A stretch of 64,000 nucleotides of DNA from Planctomycetota bacterium (GTDB lineage: Bacteria > Planctomycetota > UBA8742 > UBA2392), in assembly GCA_020848275.1 (NCBI GenBank), contig JADLAK010000015.1, positions 1 to 64,000 of the forward strand. Reading direction: 5' to 3'. Made by a program: the position numbers and the translations under genes. This document shows, piece by piece, positions 14,802-22,813 of the stretch (its first letter is position 1; each line of letters opens with the position of its first letter). The notes below the pieces were generated by a model. The model saw only the letters and a program-made list of their open reading frames with translations, searched no databases and was not told the origin of the DNA.

Positions 14802-16178
14802 ATGAGACGGCTCTTCTTCATTATTCTGCCGCTGATATTCGGCCTGCTGACGGCGTGCCCGACCACGCCTGAGCGCCCGGGCGTGAACATGCGCCGCGTC
14901 GAAATGCCGGAATGGACCCGCACCGGCCGCCACCCGGATTTTCCGCAGGACAAATTTATCGCGGGTTACGCGCTGGCTGAAACCGCCGCGGGCGCGCGGC
15001 AAAAGTCGGAAACGCTGCTTGAGGAAGCTGCCTGCGCCGAGGCCCTGGCCAAGGGAGAAGCGGTGCTCAGGGGCAGCCGCGTGCGCGATCTGATCGACAG
15101 CCCGGCGCAGTGGATCGATGTCGCCGAACTTGGCGACGCGGTGAAGTTCGATTTCGCGGGAAACGGCTTCGAGTACGTCAGCGTGACGGCCATTTCGCGC
15201 GAAGAGTTGCGGCTGCGCGCCCAGGGCATGCTTGCCGGCGCGAAGAAGAATCTCGCGACAAAAATGCCGACGCTCGACGCGCCGGAATTGCGCAAGCGCT
15301 TGGATGCCTGGTGCGCGCGCTTTTTGCTTGCCATCCGCGTCGTCGCGCTGGCGCTTTTGGCAACCGGTGAACTTGAACGTGACGCGCTCGCCGTCGCTGA
15401 AGACGCCGCGATGAGCCTTTGGGGTCTGCCCGGCGTGATCGAGGCGACGCTGGGAGGCAATTCGCAGTATGCAAACATCGGGGGCGGCCTGCCCAAGGCG
15501 CTTGAGTTGAAATTCACTTACCGCGAACGCGCGGCGGCCGCGATCCCGTTGAACTGGAACATCATCGCCCCCGCCAACGGCGTGCTCGACACCGGCAACG
15601 AAACCGACGCGCAGGGAATGGCGCGCTGCAACGTGTTTTCGCTGAGCGCGCTGGGGCGCGAGACGGCGGTCATCCAGGCGGCTATCGACCTCGAACGCGT
15701 GGCGGGGGTGAGGCTTGGCATCTCACCGCCGGTGTGGCGCTGGTCGGCGTCTCTGCCGTCACGGCGGCTTGGGCAATTGCTGTGTGAGGTCGCGGAAACC
15801 ATCGGCGGGGAAAAAACGGACTCGGTGCTGGGCCCGGCGCTGCTCGCCTGGTGCAACGAATACAAACTGGCGTTTACCGATGACGCCAAGCAGCCGTTGC
15901 CGGAAACACTGGCGTACCGCCTGAAGCTGTCGGGCGAATTGAAGGTGGAATTGTTCCGCCAGGGGACCGACACCGTGGCGCGCGCGCAGGGCACCTTGAC
16001 GCTTTCGGACGCCGTCGGCGACACGCCTATTTATTTGTACACGCCCGCGGTTGTGCGCACAGTCGCAGCGGGACAGGAGTCCGAGGATTGCGCCAGGGAA
16101 GCGCTGATCGAGGCCTCCGCCGACGCCCTGGCGCAGATCGCGCCCAGAATCATGGCCGCGCTGCCGTCAATCAGTTGA
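14802..16178 (+). CDS. LPP20-like lipoprotein
   Basis: A 458-aa lipoprotein when started at ATG 14802 (MRRLFFIILPLIFGLLTAC, lipobox LTAC); an in-frame TTG at 14775 with AAAGG upstream is a real alternative adding nine residues. The mature N-terminal part, MPEWTRTGRHPDFPQDKFIAGYALAE followed by an Ala-rich helix (ETLLEEAACAEALAKGEA), matches the LPP20/FlgP-like pattern P-x-W...GxGxA...A...AR. The remaining 300 residues contain beta-rich repeats without a recognised match (ALELKFTYRERAAAAIPLNWNI, YRLKLSGELKVELFRQGTDTV). With the LpoB-like and COG3014-like genes it forms the third member of a frequent lipoprotein trio. Function unknown. Confidence 0.7.
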   Translation: MRRLFFIILPLIFGLLTACPTTPERPGVNMRRVEMPEWTRTGRHPDFPQDKFIAGYALAETAAGARQKSETLLEEAACAEALAKGEAVLRGSRVRDLIDSPAQWIDVAELGDAVKFDFAGNGFEYVSVTAISREELRLRAQGMLAGAKKNLATKMPTLDAPELRKRLDAWCARFLLAIRVVALALLATGELERDALAVAEDAAMSLWGLPGVIEATLGGNSQYANIGGGLPKALELKFTYRERAAAAIPLNWNIIAPANGVLDTGNETDAQGMARCNVFSLSALGRETAVIQAAIDLERVAGVRLGISPPVWRWSASLPSRRLGQLLCEVAETIGGEKTDSVLGPALLAWCNEYKLAFTDDAKQPLPETLAYRLKLSGELKVELFRQGTDTVARAQGTLTLSDAVGDTPIYLYTPAVVRTVAAGQESEDCAREALIEASADALAQIAPRIMAALPSIS

Positions 16179-16184
16179 TCCACG

Positions 16185-16193
16185 TGGTATAAT
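16185..16193 (+). promoter_or_regulatory. Candidate extended -10 promoter (TGGTATAAT)
   Basis: A perfect TATAAT preceded by TG at the extended -10 spacing. Transcription would start near 16200, about 30 nt before the ATG at 16229. No good -35 is visible, as allowed for extended -10 promoters. Confidence 0.5.
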
Positions 16194-16228
16194 TTCGCCT
16201 GACGGGCCGCGCCTCTCGGAAGCACTAC

Positions 16229-16735
16229 ATGCAGCAGATTCCTGAAAAACCCACGATTTCAACCTGTGGCCGCGCGGGCGGCGTTTGCGCCGGCACGTGG
16301 CTGGCCAGTGTCTTTCTCGCCGTCGCCGGGCTGACCGCGGCGTTTTACACGCGCAAGTCGCCGAGCTGGGCGCCCTTTGTGGCGCTGGCGATTTCGACCG
16401 GCGGCATGCTGCTTTTCCTTATTCAATACAGCCGCGCCTGCCGCCTGCAGGCCGCAAACATTATCCGGCCGCCCGTCAAGGCGCCGGTAACGATTGCGAT
16501 TACTGACGGCGATGCGATGCGGCGGCTGTTCGACCGCTTCGACATACGCGCCATCGAGCGCGCCCGCGCGCTTGGGCTGTCATCGGGTGATGCCTCGAGC
16601 TTTCTCAACCTCGCGCGGGATTTCGTTGATGTTGCGCACGCGCAGCGGCTGATGAACACCGGCAATGAGGCCGAGCTGGACGTGCACATACGCGCCGCCA
16701 TCGAGCGCGCGCTGCTCACGTTCCAGGCGCGCTAA
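16229..16735 (+). CDS. Small membrane protein with a C-terminal helical domain
   Basis: A 168-aa protein with two adjacent transmembrane helices (WLASVFLAVAGLTAAFYTR about 24-42, and FVALAISTGGMLLFLIQYSRA about 50-70) and a soluble C-terminal domain of alpha helices (AMRRLFDRFDIRAIERARALGLSSGDASSFLNLARDFVDVAHAQRL). I do not recognise it. It appears to have its own promoter (16185). Its end overlaps the convergent gene at 16716 by 20 bp. Confidence 0.65.
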   Translation: MQQIPEKPTISTCGRAGGVCAGTWLASVFLAVAGLTAAFYTRKSPSWAPFVALAISTGGMLLFLIQYSRACRLQAANIIRPPVKAPVTIAITDGDAMRRLFDRFDIRAIERARALGLSSGDASSFLNLARDFVDVAHAQRLMNTGNEAELDVHIRAAIERALLTFQAR

Positions 16736-17177
16736 GAATCTTCAGCATCGAAATCAGCTTCGCCCAGGCGCTCAACGCCTGGGCGAGTTTGTCGAGGTCG
16801 CGTTGCAACCCCGGCAACGCCCGCATCACGACATCCTGCGTCACCGTCAACGACAGCTCGATGAAGTGCCCGGGCAAGTCGGCGTTGCGCGCCGTTGCCG
16901 CCACGAAGTTGCAGTAGTCCTCGTCGAAATTGCAACTGATGGTGCGCAGCACGAAATTCGCCGCGAGACTTTGCAGCGTGTCGCGGCGTTCGCCTTCCAG
17001 CGAACCAAACAGGCTTGCGGGCGCGCGTTTGAGCGCGCCGTCGAAAGCCTGCACGAGTTCGCTGACGCGCGGCATCAGCAGCGACAAGCTGGCGCGCAGC
17101 GCCGACACCGCGGCCTCGTCAAACGCCAATAGCGTCGCGAGTTCGTCAAACCGCTGTTTTGCAGGTCGATCGTCCAT
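16716..17177 (-). CDS. Helical protein, possibly a degenerate globin-coupled-sensor-type domain
   Basis: A 153-aa all-helical protein when started at ATG 17177. The sequence RFDELATLLAFDEAAVSALRASLSLLMPRVSELVQAFDGAL, then FVLRTISCNFDEDYCNFVAATARNADLPGHFIEL, recalls the protoglobin or globin-coupled sensor fold, where a D-E-x-Y motif precedes the proximal His helix. Here the position where the proximal His is expected reads AATARNADLP and contains no His, so haem binding is doubtful. The similarity is my impression and could be chance for an Ala/Leu-rich helical protein. It is not linked to an output domain. Confidence 0.45.
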   Translation of the reverse strand: MDDRPAKQRFDELATLLAFDEAAVSALRASLSLLMPRVSELVQAFDGALKRAPASLFGSLEGERRDTLQSLAANFVLRTISCNFDEDYCNFVAATARNADLPGHFIELSLTVTQDVVMRALPGLQRDLDKLAQALSAWAKLISMLKILSAPGT

Positions 17178-17238
17178 AATACTGCTCGCGGCCCTGCGCG
17201 ACGGCACGGGCCGCCGGCGCGCCGTGGCTTTTACTAAG

Positions 17239-17745
17239 TTAGAAGATCGGGATCTGCATGTTGCGCACGCGGATCAGCGCGTCGACGCCCAAGTACCGCC
17301 CCGCCGCGGCAATCGCGCAGGTTACGCCCATCACCGCCACCGGCAAGGCTTCGGGGCAGGCCGGCCCTAGCGCAATCAAAGCGATAATCGCCATGAGGCC
17401 CGCGATCGCCGCGGTAATGCGCGTAACGGCGCCTGCCAGCACCAGCGCACCGATGCCCAATTGCGCGCAAACCACCAGCCACTGGAAGACCGCCATGTTG
17501 TCGGTAATCGCGCCGGTCATCACGCCGCTGAACCACGGCGGCGGCGCATACGCGCCTTCTTTGCCCCAGCCGAGAACCATTTCCTTCAGTTGTGTATTGG
17601 CGCCTCCGAGCCAGCCCGCCGAAAGCTTGGCCAACCCCGCCTGCAGCCAGTAATAACCCACGAACAGCCGCATCGGCAGCAGCACGGCAATGGGCGTGGT
17701 GGGTCCATTAAGGAAGGTAGGTACACGGCGTGTTTCTTCGGCCAT
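17239..17745 (-). CDS. DoxX/DoxD-like membrane protein
   Basis: A 168-aa protein with four predicted transmembrane helices. The N-terminal MRLFVGYYWLQAGLAKLSAGWL is the typical DoxX/DoxD family signature (R-x-x-x-G-x-x-x-x-x-x-G-x-x-K). Later helices: MAVFQWLVVCAQLGIGALVLAGAVTRI, AAIAGLMAIIALIAL and ALPVAVMGVTCAIAAAGRYLGVDAL. The family includes the small subunit of thiosulfate:quinone oxidoreductase and many members of unknown function linked to thiol or quinone redox chemistry. No partner gene is adjacent. The 280 bp before the next gene downstream on the plus strand (17746-18026) hold no other gene. Confidence 0.85.
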   Translation of the reverse strand: MAEETRRVPTFLNGPTTPIAVLLPMRLFVGYYWLQAGLAKLSAGWLGGANTQLKEMVLGWGKEGAYAPPPWFSGVMTGAITDNMAVFQWLVVCAQLGIGALVLAGAVTRITAAIAGLMAIIALIALGPACPEALPVAVMGVTCAIAAAGRYLGVDALIRVRNMQIPIF

Positions 17746-18026
17746 GGCCTGAGTTTAGCACACCCCGAGACGCCGCGCAGCCAGTCATGGCCGCGGAAAG
17801 TCGCCGCCGCCTGATTTGCGGCAGCAAATGGCGCCGCGGAGATTGTTACAGGAATTCACGCAATCCTTATGTGGACCCCGCCAGTGGTGCGGCAGGCAGC
17901 ACGCCGGGAATTGTGCAGTTGGGTCTTTTGCTGCCGGTTGCGGCTTGTTACTACGTCTTTCGTGTTGGACACTAAAAAGGGGCTTGGGGCGACCGATAAC
18001 CGGACGCCGGCCAATTGGAGACTGAA

Positions 18027-19172
18027 ATGAACCGACTGTGGTTGGCGATGATGCTTGCGGGCCTGTGTGCGACCCCGCTGGCGGCTCAGATGGGTGAGAA
18101 GGAAGATCCCAAGGAGCCCGTGGAAGAGGAATACGACGTCGAGGAATACGCCGCTGAACTGATCAAGTTGAGCGACACCGATAAGGACGGTAAAGTCACC
18201 CTCGACGAGGTGATCAAGAAGTTCCAGGACCTCTACAAGGCAGTTCATGCCGCCGGCGAGGATGAAGAGAAACTGGCTAAGGCATATGAGACCCACGGCT
18301 ATCCCATCGGCAGCTATTACTTCGGCTATTCCGACACCAACGGCGACAAGTCCGTCACCAAGGAAGAGCTCGTGGCGGCCATCAAGGCCCTCAACGGCGA
18401 CGCTGAAGTCAAGCTCTCCGCTGTCCAGTGCGAAGAAATGGCGACCATCGAGTTTTACGAGAGTCCATTCGACAAGAACGACGACGGCGCCATCTCCAAG
18501 GAAGAAGCCGACGATTCGTGGGACTACCTGGTCGATTTCGACGCCGACAAGGACGGGAAGATCACCAAGGATGAGTACTTCAAGGCGCGCTTTGCGGCGC
18601 TGAAGGCCGACAACGGCATCGGCGAGGATCCCAAGAGCGACCCGAAGGCCGACCCGAAGGTTGATCCCAAAGCCGACCCGAAAGCGGATCCCAAGGCCGA
18701 CCCCACCGCGCCCGCCGGTGAAGGCGAACTGAAGAAGGAATTGTTCACCCTTTACACCAAGAAGGGCCGCACCTGGACGATGAAGGTCTCCTCCAAGGTT
18801 GGTGACTTCGAGTCCGTTACCCACATGAAGTACGAAGTGGTCAACGTCACCGACGAAGAGGCCGAGGTCAAGACCACCATGTTGGACAAAGACCTGAAGG
18901 AAATGGCCGGTATGCCCGCCAGCACGTTCAAGGTGAGCTTCCGCGTCCCCAAGGCCACCAGCGGCGCCGCCCCCACCGCTACCGCTGCCTCCACCACCGA
19001 GGAAAAGATCAAGGTCGCCGCGGGCGAGTTCGAATGCATCAAGACGACCGTGGAAATGGCCGGCAACAAGACCACGGCCTGGACCAGCAAGAAGTTCGCC
19101 GGCCTGTGCGTGAAGTCCGAAACCTCCGGCGCGGCCACGAGCACCATGGAACTGGTTGAGTTCACCGAGTAA
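18027..19172 (+). CDS. Secreted EF-hand protein with one WT/AGEFEC repeat domain
   Basis: A 381-aa exported protein. ATG 18027 lies 7 nt after GGAG; signal peptide MNRLWLAMMLAGLCATPLAA. Four EF-hand-like calcium loops follow: DTDKDGKVTLDEV, DTNGDKSVTKEEL, DKNDDGAISKEEA and DADKDGKITKDEY. A tandem DPKAD repeat linker (about 205-230) leads to one copy of the local repeat domain: LYTKKGRTWTMKVSS, MLDKDLKEMAG, VAAGEFECIKT, TTAWTSKKFAGLCVKSE and MELVEFTE. The protein should bind calcium outside the cytoplasm. It is followed by a terminator and seems monocistronic. It pairs with 21089, which has the same architecture with two repeat domains. Confidence 0.82.
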   Translation: MNRLWLAMMLAGLCATPLAAQMGEKEDPKEPVEEEYDVEEYAAELIKLSDTDKDGKVTLDEVIKKFQDLYKAVHAAGEDEEKLAKAYETHGYPIGSYYFGYSDTNGDKSVTKEELVAAIKALNGDAEVKLSAVQCEEMATIEFYESPFDKNDDGAISKEEADDSWDYLVDFDADKDGKITKDEYFKARFAALKADNGIGEDPKSDPKADPKVDPKADPKADPKADPTAPAGEGELKKELFTLYTKKGRTWTMKVSSKVGDFESVTHMKYEVVNVTDEEAEVKTTMLDKDLKEMAGMPASTFKVSFRVPKATSGAAPTATAASTTEEKIKVAAGEFECIKTTVEMAGNKTTAWTSKKFAGLCVKSETSGAATSTMELVEFTE

Positions 19173-19187
19173 CTTACTGCTTGCACA

Positions 19188-19213
19188 CAAGGGGCGCCGC
19201 AAGGCGCCCCTTG
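19188..19213 (+). terminator. Intrinsic terminator, 11-bp stem, GCAA loop
   Basis: Perfect stem caaggggcgcc / ggcgccccttg with a GCAA tetraloop and a following T-rich tract, 15 nt after the stop of 18027-19172. Confidence 0.9.
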
Positions 19214-19329
19214 TTCATTTTTGAGCCCGCAACCCACCTTCCATTTGCCCGCCAAATTTTTAGAGTATCCGGCACAAATTATTGCCAGCGATAGAATTAC
19301 GCGTGATCGGCTTTTCTTGGGAGCCTTGA

Positions 19330-21018
19330 ATGCTGCGACGTAACCTGTTGTTCGTTTTCGGCGCGATGGTCCTTGTTGGCCTGGCCTGGCAGCCCCGCGC
19401 CGTTGCGCAGGACGGCGAGTTCTGCAAGGTTGAAATGACGCTGGTCTCTGACGGCGGCATTGCCTTCATCGACAACTACTTCACCACCGACATCGAAACC
19501 ACCGGCGACGGCAAAGCCAGCCCCGGCGAGGTCCTGCAGTTCAAGGTCAAGGTCAAGAACAACTCGCCGCAACGCCTGATTTCGACCAGCGCCAAGGCCA
19601 CGTGCTCTGAGGCCGCCTGCGTGCTGAGCATGCCCTCAGAGGCCAGCAAGAATAAGACGTCGCGGCCCGGCGACATGGTGCTGCCTGAACTCGCCCCCGG
19701 CGCCGAGGTCGTCAAGCACTTCTGGCTTGGCGTCCCGAATACCGTTGCCATCAGGGACAACTTCGTGGTCACGCTGACGGTTGGCGAATCGGGCCTAAAC
19801 CCCGTGAAGACCGAGATAACTGTGCCCATGGTGGCGGCGGTCGCAACCTCGACGTTCAAGGCGCCGGTCATCGACAACCTGAAATTTGACGACGACACCT
19901 TTGGCGACAGCGACGGCGACGGCAACGGCTTGCCTTCGCCCGACGAGCGCATCGAACTTCGCATGAACCTTCGCAACAGCGAAAAGAAGCGCATGTCCGA
20001 GGTCGAGGTGATCGTACGCTCCTCCAACATCAGCTTTTCCGAGACGCGCAAGACATTCGCCGAGTTGCCCGCCGATGACCCCAACGTCGCCGCCACCAGT
20101 CTCGACTTCGCGGGCCACGTGAAATCCCTGCCCGCCGACAACGCGCCCCTGGCCGTCGAGATCACCGTGCTGGGCAAACTCGAAACCGTCGACGCCGAGG
20201 GCAAGGTTGTTTCCAAGACCGATTCCTCCTGGACCTACACCGCCATGCTGTCGGTGACCGATCCTAACGGGCTTAGCCTCAAGCCGGGCGTGCTGGAAGC
20301 GCTGGCGAGTTACGTCGATTCAGGCTCGGCGCTGCATGCCATTCATGCCTGGGCGCGCACCTTCAACGTGCTCAACTACTACGAGTTCCAGACCGCGCTC
20401 AGCAACGAACACAACGCGATTGCCCGCCAGGGCGGCGACCCGGCGCTGCTGGCCGAAATTGACGAGGCGCTCAAGACTGAAGCCGACGCCATGGCCAACA
20501 CCGAAACGCCGGCCGAGGTGCTCGCGGCGCTGACGCACAATCACCAGATGTTTGCGATGTCGGCCTTTGGCAAGAAGTCGCAGTGGGGCGGAATCTGGAG
20601 CGCGCCCAGCTACGTCCGCGAAGTCGACCCGTTCGGCCTCGAGGGCCTCAGCGAATCCAGCCTCGAGTCGGTTTCGCGCAAGGGCCTGCGCTGGACGCCG
20701 CGCACTTCGCACCTGCTGCTCGCCTCGATCTACGGCGTTCCGGGCTGGAAGGCCATTGCCGTCCCGCAGCCCCTGAAGGACCACAGCTACATCAAGGAAG
20801 CGCTCGCGGCGACGCTGGGCTCGGTCGTGCAGCCCAACGTGCTGGTCCGCCAGGGCAAGGATACCACGCTTGTCACCGTATCCGTCGCGCGCGGCGTCGG
20901 CGCGCTGGGTGCGGCGACGCTGAAGGTGATGTTCCTGTGCTCGCCCGATTACAGCCAGTGCCGCCTGCTGTTCACCCACGCCAAGGACTACGCGGTGAAA
21001 GTACAGAGGGAAGAATAA
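19330..21018 (+). CDS. Large secreted protein of unknown function
   Basis: A 562-aa protein with a signal peptide (MLRRNLLFVFGAMVLVGLAWQPRAVAQ). Residues 30-170 look like an immunoglobulin-like CARDB-type beta domain (GKASPGEVLQFKVKVKNNSPQRL, PELAPGAEVVKHFWL), repeated weakly at 180-300 (GNGLPSPDERIELRMNLRNSEKKRMSEVEVIV). A Asp-rich loop (DDDTFGDSDGDGNG) could bind calcium. The C-terminal half is mainly helical (SALHAIHAWARTFNVLNYYEF), then a small beta domain containing CSPDYSQC. I do not recognise a named family. GGGAGCC precedes the ATG. A hairpin follows, 20 bp ahead of the next gene. Confidence 0.7.
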   Translation: MLRRNLLFVFGAMVLVGLAWQPRAVAQDGEFCKVEMTLVSDGGIAFIDNYFTTDIETTGDGKASPGEVLQFKVKVKNNSPQRLISTSAKATCSEAACVLSMPSEASKNKTSRPGDMVLPELAPGAEVVKHFWLGVPNTVAIRDNFVVTLTVGESGLNPVKTEITVPMVAAVATSTFKAPVIDNLKFDDDTFGDSDGDGNGLPSPDERIELRMNLRNSEKKRMSEVEVIVRSSNISFSETRKTFAELPADDPNVAATSLDFAGHVKSLPADNAPLAVEITVLGKLETVDAEGKVVSKTDSSWTYTAMLSVTDPNGLSLKPGVLEALASYVDSGSALHAIHAWARTFNVLNYYEFQTALSNEHNAIARQGGDPALLAEIDEALKTEADAMANTETPAEVLAALTHNHQMFAMSAFGKKSQWGGIWSAPSYVREVDPFGLEGLSESSLESVSRKGLRWTPRTSHLLLASIYGVPGWKAIAVPQPLKDHSYIKEALAATLGSVVQPNVLVRQGKDTTLVTVSVARGVGALGAATLKVMFLCSPDYSQCRLLFTHAKDYAVKVQREE

Positions 21019-21042
21019 GGCCGGTTGTTCGTAATAAGTTCC

Positions 21043-21069
21043 ACCGGGCGGCTCACGGAGCCGCCCGGT
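21043..21069 (+). terminator. Hairpin, probable terminator
   Basis: Perfect 11-bp stem accgggcggct / agccgcccggt after the stop of 19330-21018. The T-tract is short (ttta), so termination may be partial and the next gene may be read through. Confidence 0.65.
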
Positions 21070-21088
21070 TTACTTCTACGGAGACACC

Positions 21089-22564
21089 ATGCGTATCGCC
21101 GCCGCAGCACTGGTTGCCCTGCTGATGTCCGCGCCGCTGATGGCGCAGGAGCCCGCGCCCGCCCCGTCGCCCGAGGCGGACCCGGCCGTTGACGCCTTCT
21201 TCCAGTTCCATGACACCGACGGCAACGACCGTGTGTCCCTCGACGAAGTGGTCGCGCGCGTCCGCACCATGTTCACTGAATTGCGCAAAGCCGACGAAAA
21301 ACAAAAGGCCGAAATCTGGAAGGCAAACGAGCAGTTGGTGACGTCAAAGCAGTTTGCCTGCGCCGATGCCAACAATTCGATGATGCTCGCGCGCTATGAG
21401 TGGCGCGCTTACCTCGACCAGTCGGCAAAAGACCCCGCGCTGAAGCCCGGCATCGTGCAGACGGCGACGCTGGCCCGGCTCGAATTCCACGAGACCGGCT
21501 ACGACGCCAACGAAGACGACGCCTGGAGCCGCGCCGAGGCCAAGGACATCGCCGAGGCCGAGTTCAAGAAGCTCGACGCCGACAACGACCAGAGTGTTTC
21601 CCTGTCAGAGTTCATTGCCGCACGCGGCGTTTTGCTGCGCCAGCAATACAAATACTCCGAGGCCGACTTCGAAAAACGCAGCGACCCCCTGTCGCTTTAC
21701 CGCACTCTGGGCTGCAAATGGACGCAGAAAAGCGAGTACTCGTTCGCGAACATGACCCACGTCTCTACGATCAGTAATGAAATTGTCTCGGTCTCGCTTG
21801 AAGAAGCCGAGGTGCGGATGGTCATGCTCGACGACAAGGGCAAGGAGCTGTTCAACAACAGCTACAAGATTCCCCTCAAACTCAGCACGCCGGCCGGGGG
21901 CAAGGTTGGCGGGGCGATGCTGCCGAACTTCAAGATGGAGGAGCGCCCCAACGAAACGGTGAAGGTTGCCGCGGGCGAGTTCGAGTGCATCGTCGTTGAA
22001 ACGGAATTTTCGGGCAACAAGTCCACGACCCACATGTCCTGCCGCTTCCCGGGCCTGATGGTGAAGATGACACTGGCCGGCGAAGGCATGACCTCGCAGA
22101 TGGAACTCACCGAATTCATCGAGCATCCGCCCGCGCCGGACGAGCGCGCCCTGTATGTCAAAGGCCGCAGTTGGACCACCAAGGTGACGGTCAAGGAAGG
22201 CGATAAAGAGGAAGTCCACTTCGAAAAATGCGTCGTCGTCGAGGTAACGTCCTCCGAAGCGCGTATGGACGTAACGACCCTCGACAAGGACATGAAGGAA
22301 ACGGACAAGCCTGTTACTCGGCGCAACAGGGTCTTTGACGCCGTGGCGCCGGGCAGCGGCATTGCCGGCAGAGTAACCTTGAAGAAATTGGAAAAACTTT
22401 CGGTCCATGCAGGAGAATTCGAAGCCGTTTCCGAGTCGCGGGAAGACGGCGCCGAAACACTCGTGGTGTCAGTTCACGCCAAGCTCGCCGGATTGACCCT
22501 CAAATCGGTTTACACCACCGAAAAAACCACGCGCACCGTCGAGCTTTGGGAATTCAAGGAGTAG
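21089..22564 (+). CDS. Secreted EF-hand protein with two WT/AGEFEC repeat domains
   Basis: A 491-aa exported protein (signal MRIAAAALVALLMSAPLMA; GGAG precedes the ATG). EF-hand-like loops occur at HDTDGNDRVSLDEV, around DANEDDAWSRAEA, and at DADNDQSVSLSEF; the second is degenerate. Two repeat domains follow. Domain one: LYRTLGCKWTQKSE, VMLDDKGKELF, VAAGEFECIVVET, TTHMSCRFPGLMVKM and MELTEFIE. Domain two: LYVKGRSWTTKVTV, TTLDKDMKET, VHAGEFEAVSES (the Cys is lost), VHAKLAGLTLKSV and VELWEFKE. It is the longest family member in the window, closest in design to 18027. Periplasmic or outer-surface calcium-dependent binding is plausible but not shown. Confidence 0.82.
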   Translation: MRIAAAALVALLMSAPLMAQEPAPAPSPEADPAVDAFFQFHDTDGNDRVSLDEVVARVRTMFTELRKADEKQKAEIWKANEQLVTSKQFACADANNSMMLARYEWRAYLDQSAKDPALKPGIVQTATLARLEFHETGYDANEDDAWSRAEAKDIAEAEFKKLDADNDQSVSLSEFIAARGVLLRQQYKYSEADFEKRSDPLSLYRTLGCKWTQKSEYSFANMTHVSTISNEIVSVSLEEAEVRMVMLDDKGKELFNNSYKIPLKLSTPAGGKVGGAMLPNFKMEERPNETVKVAAGEFECIVVETEFSGNKSTTHMSCRFPGLMVKMTLAGEGMTSQMELTEFIEHPPAPDERALYVKGRSWTTKVTVKEGDKEEVHFEKCVVVEVTSSEARMDVTTLDKDMKETDKPVTRRNRVFDAVAPGSGIAGRVTLKKLEKLSVHAGEFEAVSESREDGAETLVVSVHAKLAGLTLKSVYTTEKTTRTVELWEFKE

Positions 22565-22581
22565 CTCATCTTGCGATCTCG

Positions 22582-22607
22582 AACCGGACGCCCTGCGGCG
22601 TCCGGTT
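22582..22607 (+). terminator. Intrinsic terminator, 11-bp stem
   Basis: The stem aaccggacgcc / ggcgtccggtt followed by TTTTG is identical in both arms to the terminator at 3832-3857. Ends 21089-22564. Confidence 0.9.
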
Positions 22608-22813
22608 TTGTTTTGTGGCTGCAAATCCTGCGTCCGATAACGCGCGCGATTTTCAAACGCTGGAAAGTTTTTCCGCAAATTTGCGCAAGTAACGCGCCGC
22701 CTCGCGCCGACAGCACCGATTACAGCGCACAGACTCCGCGCTGGAACGCTGCGCCTAAAAACAGAACTAGTGTCCAGGAACAAGGACTGCGAATTGACTC
22801 CATGGAGGTGTCT

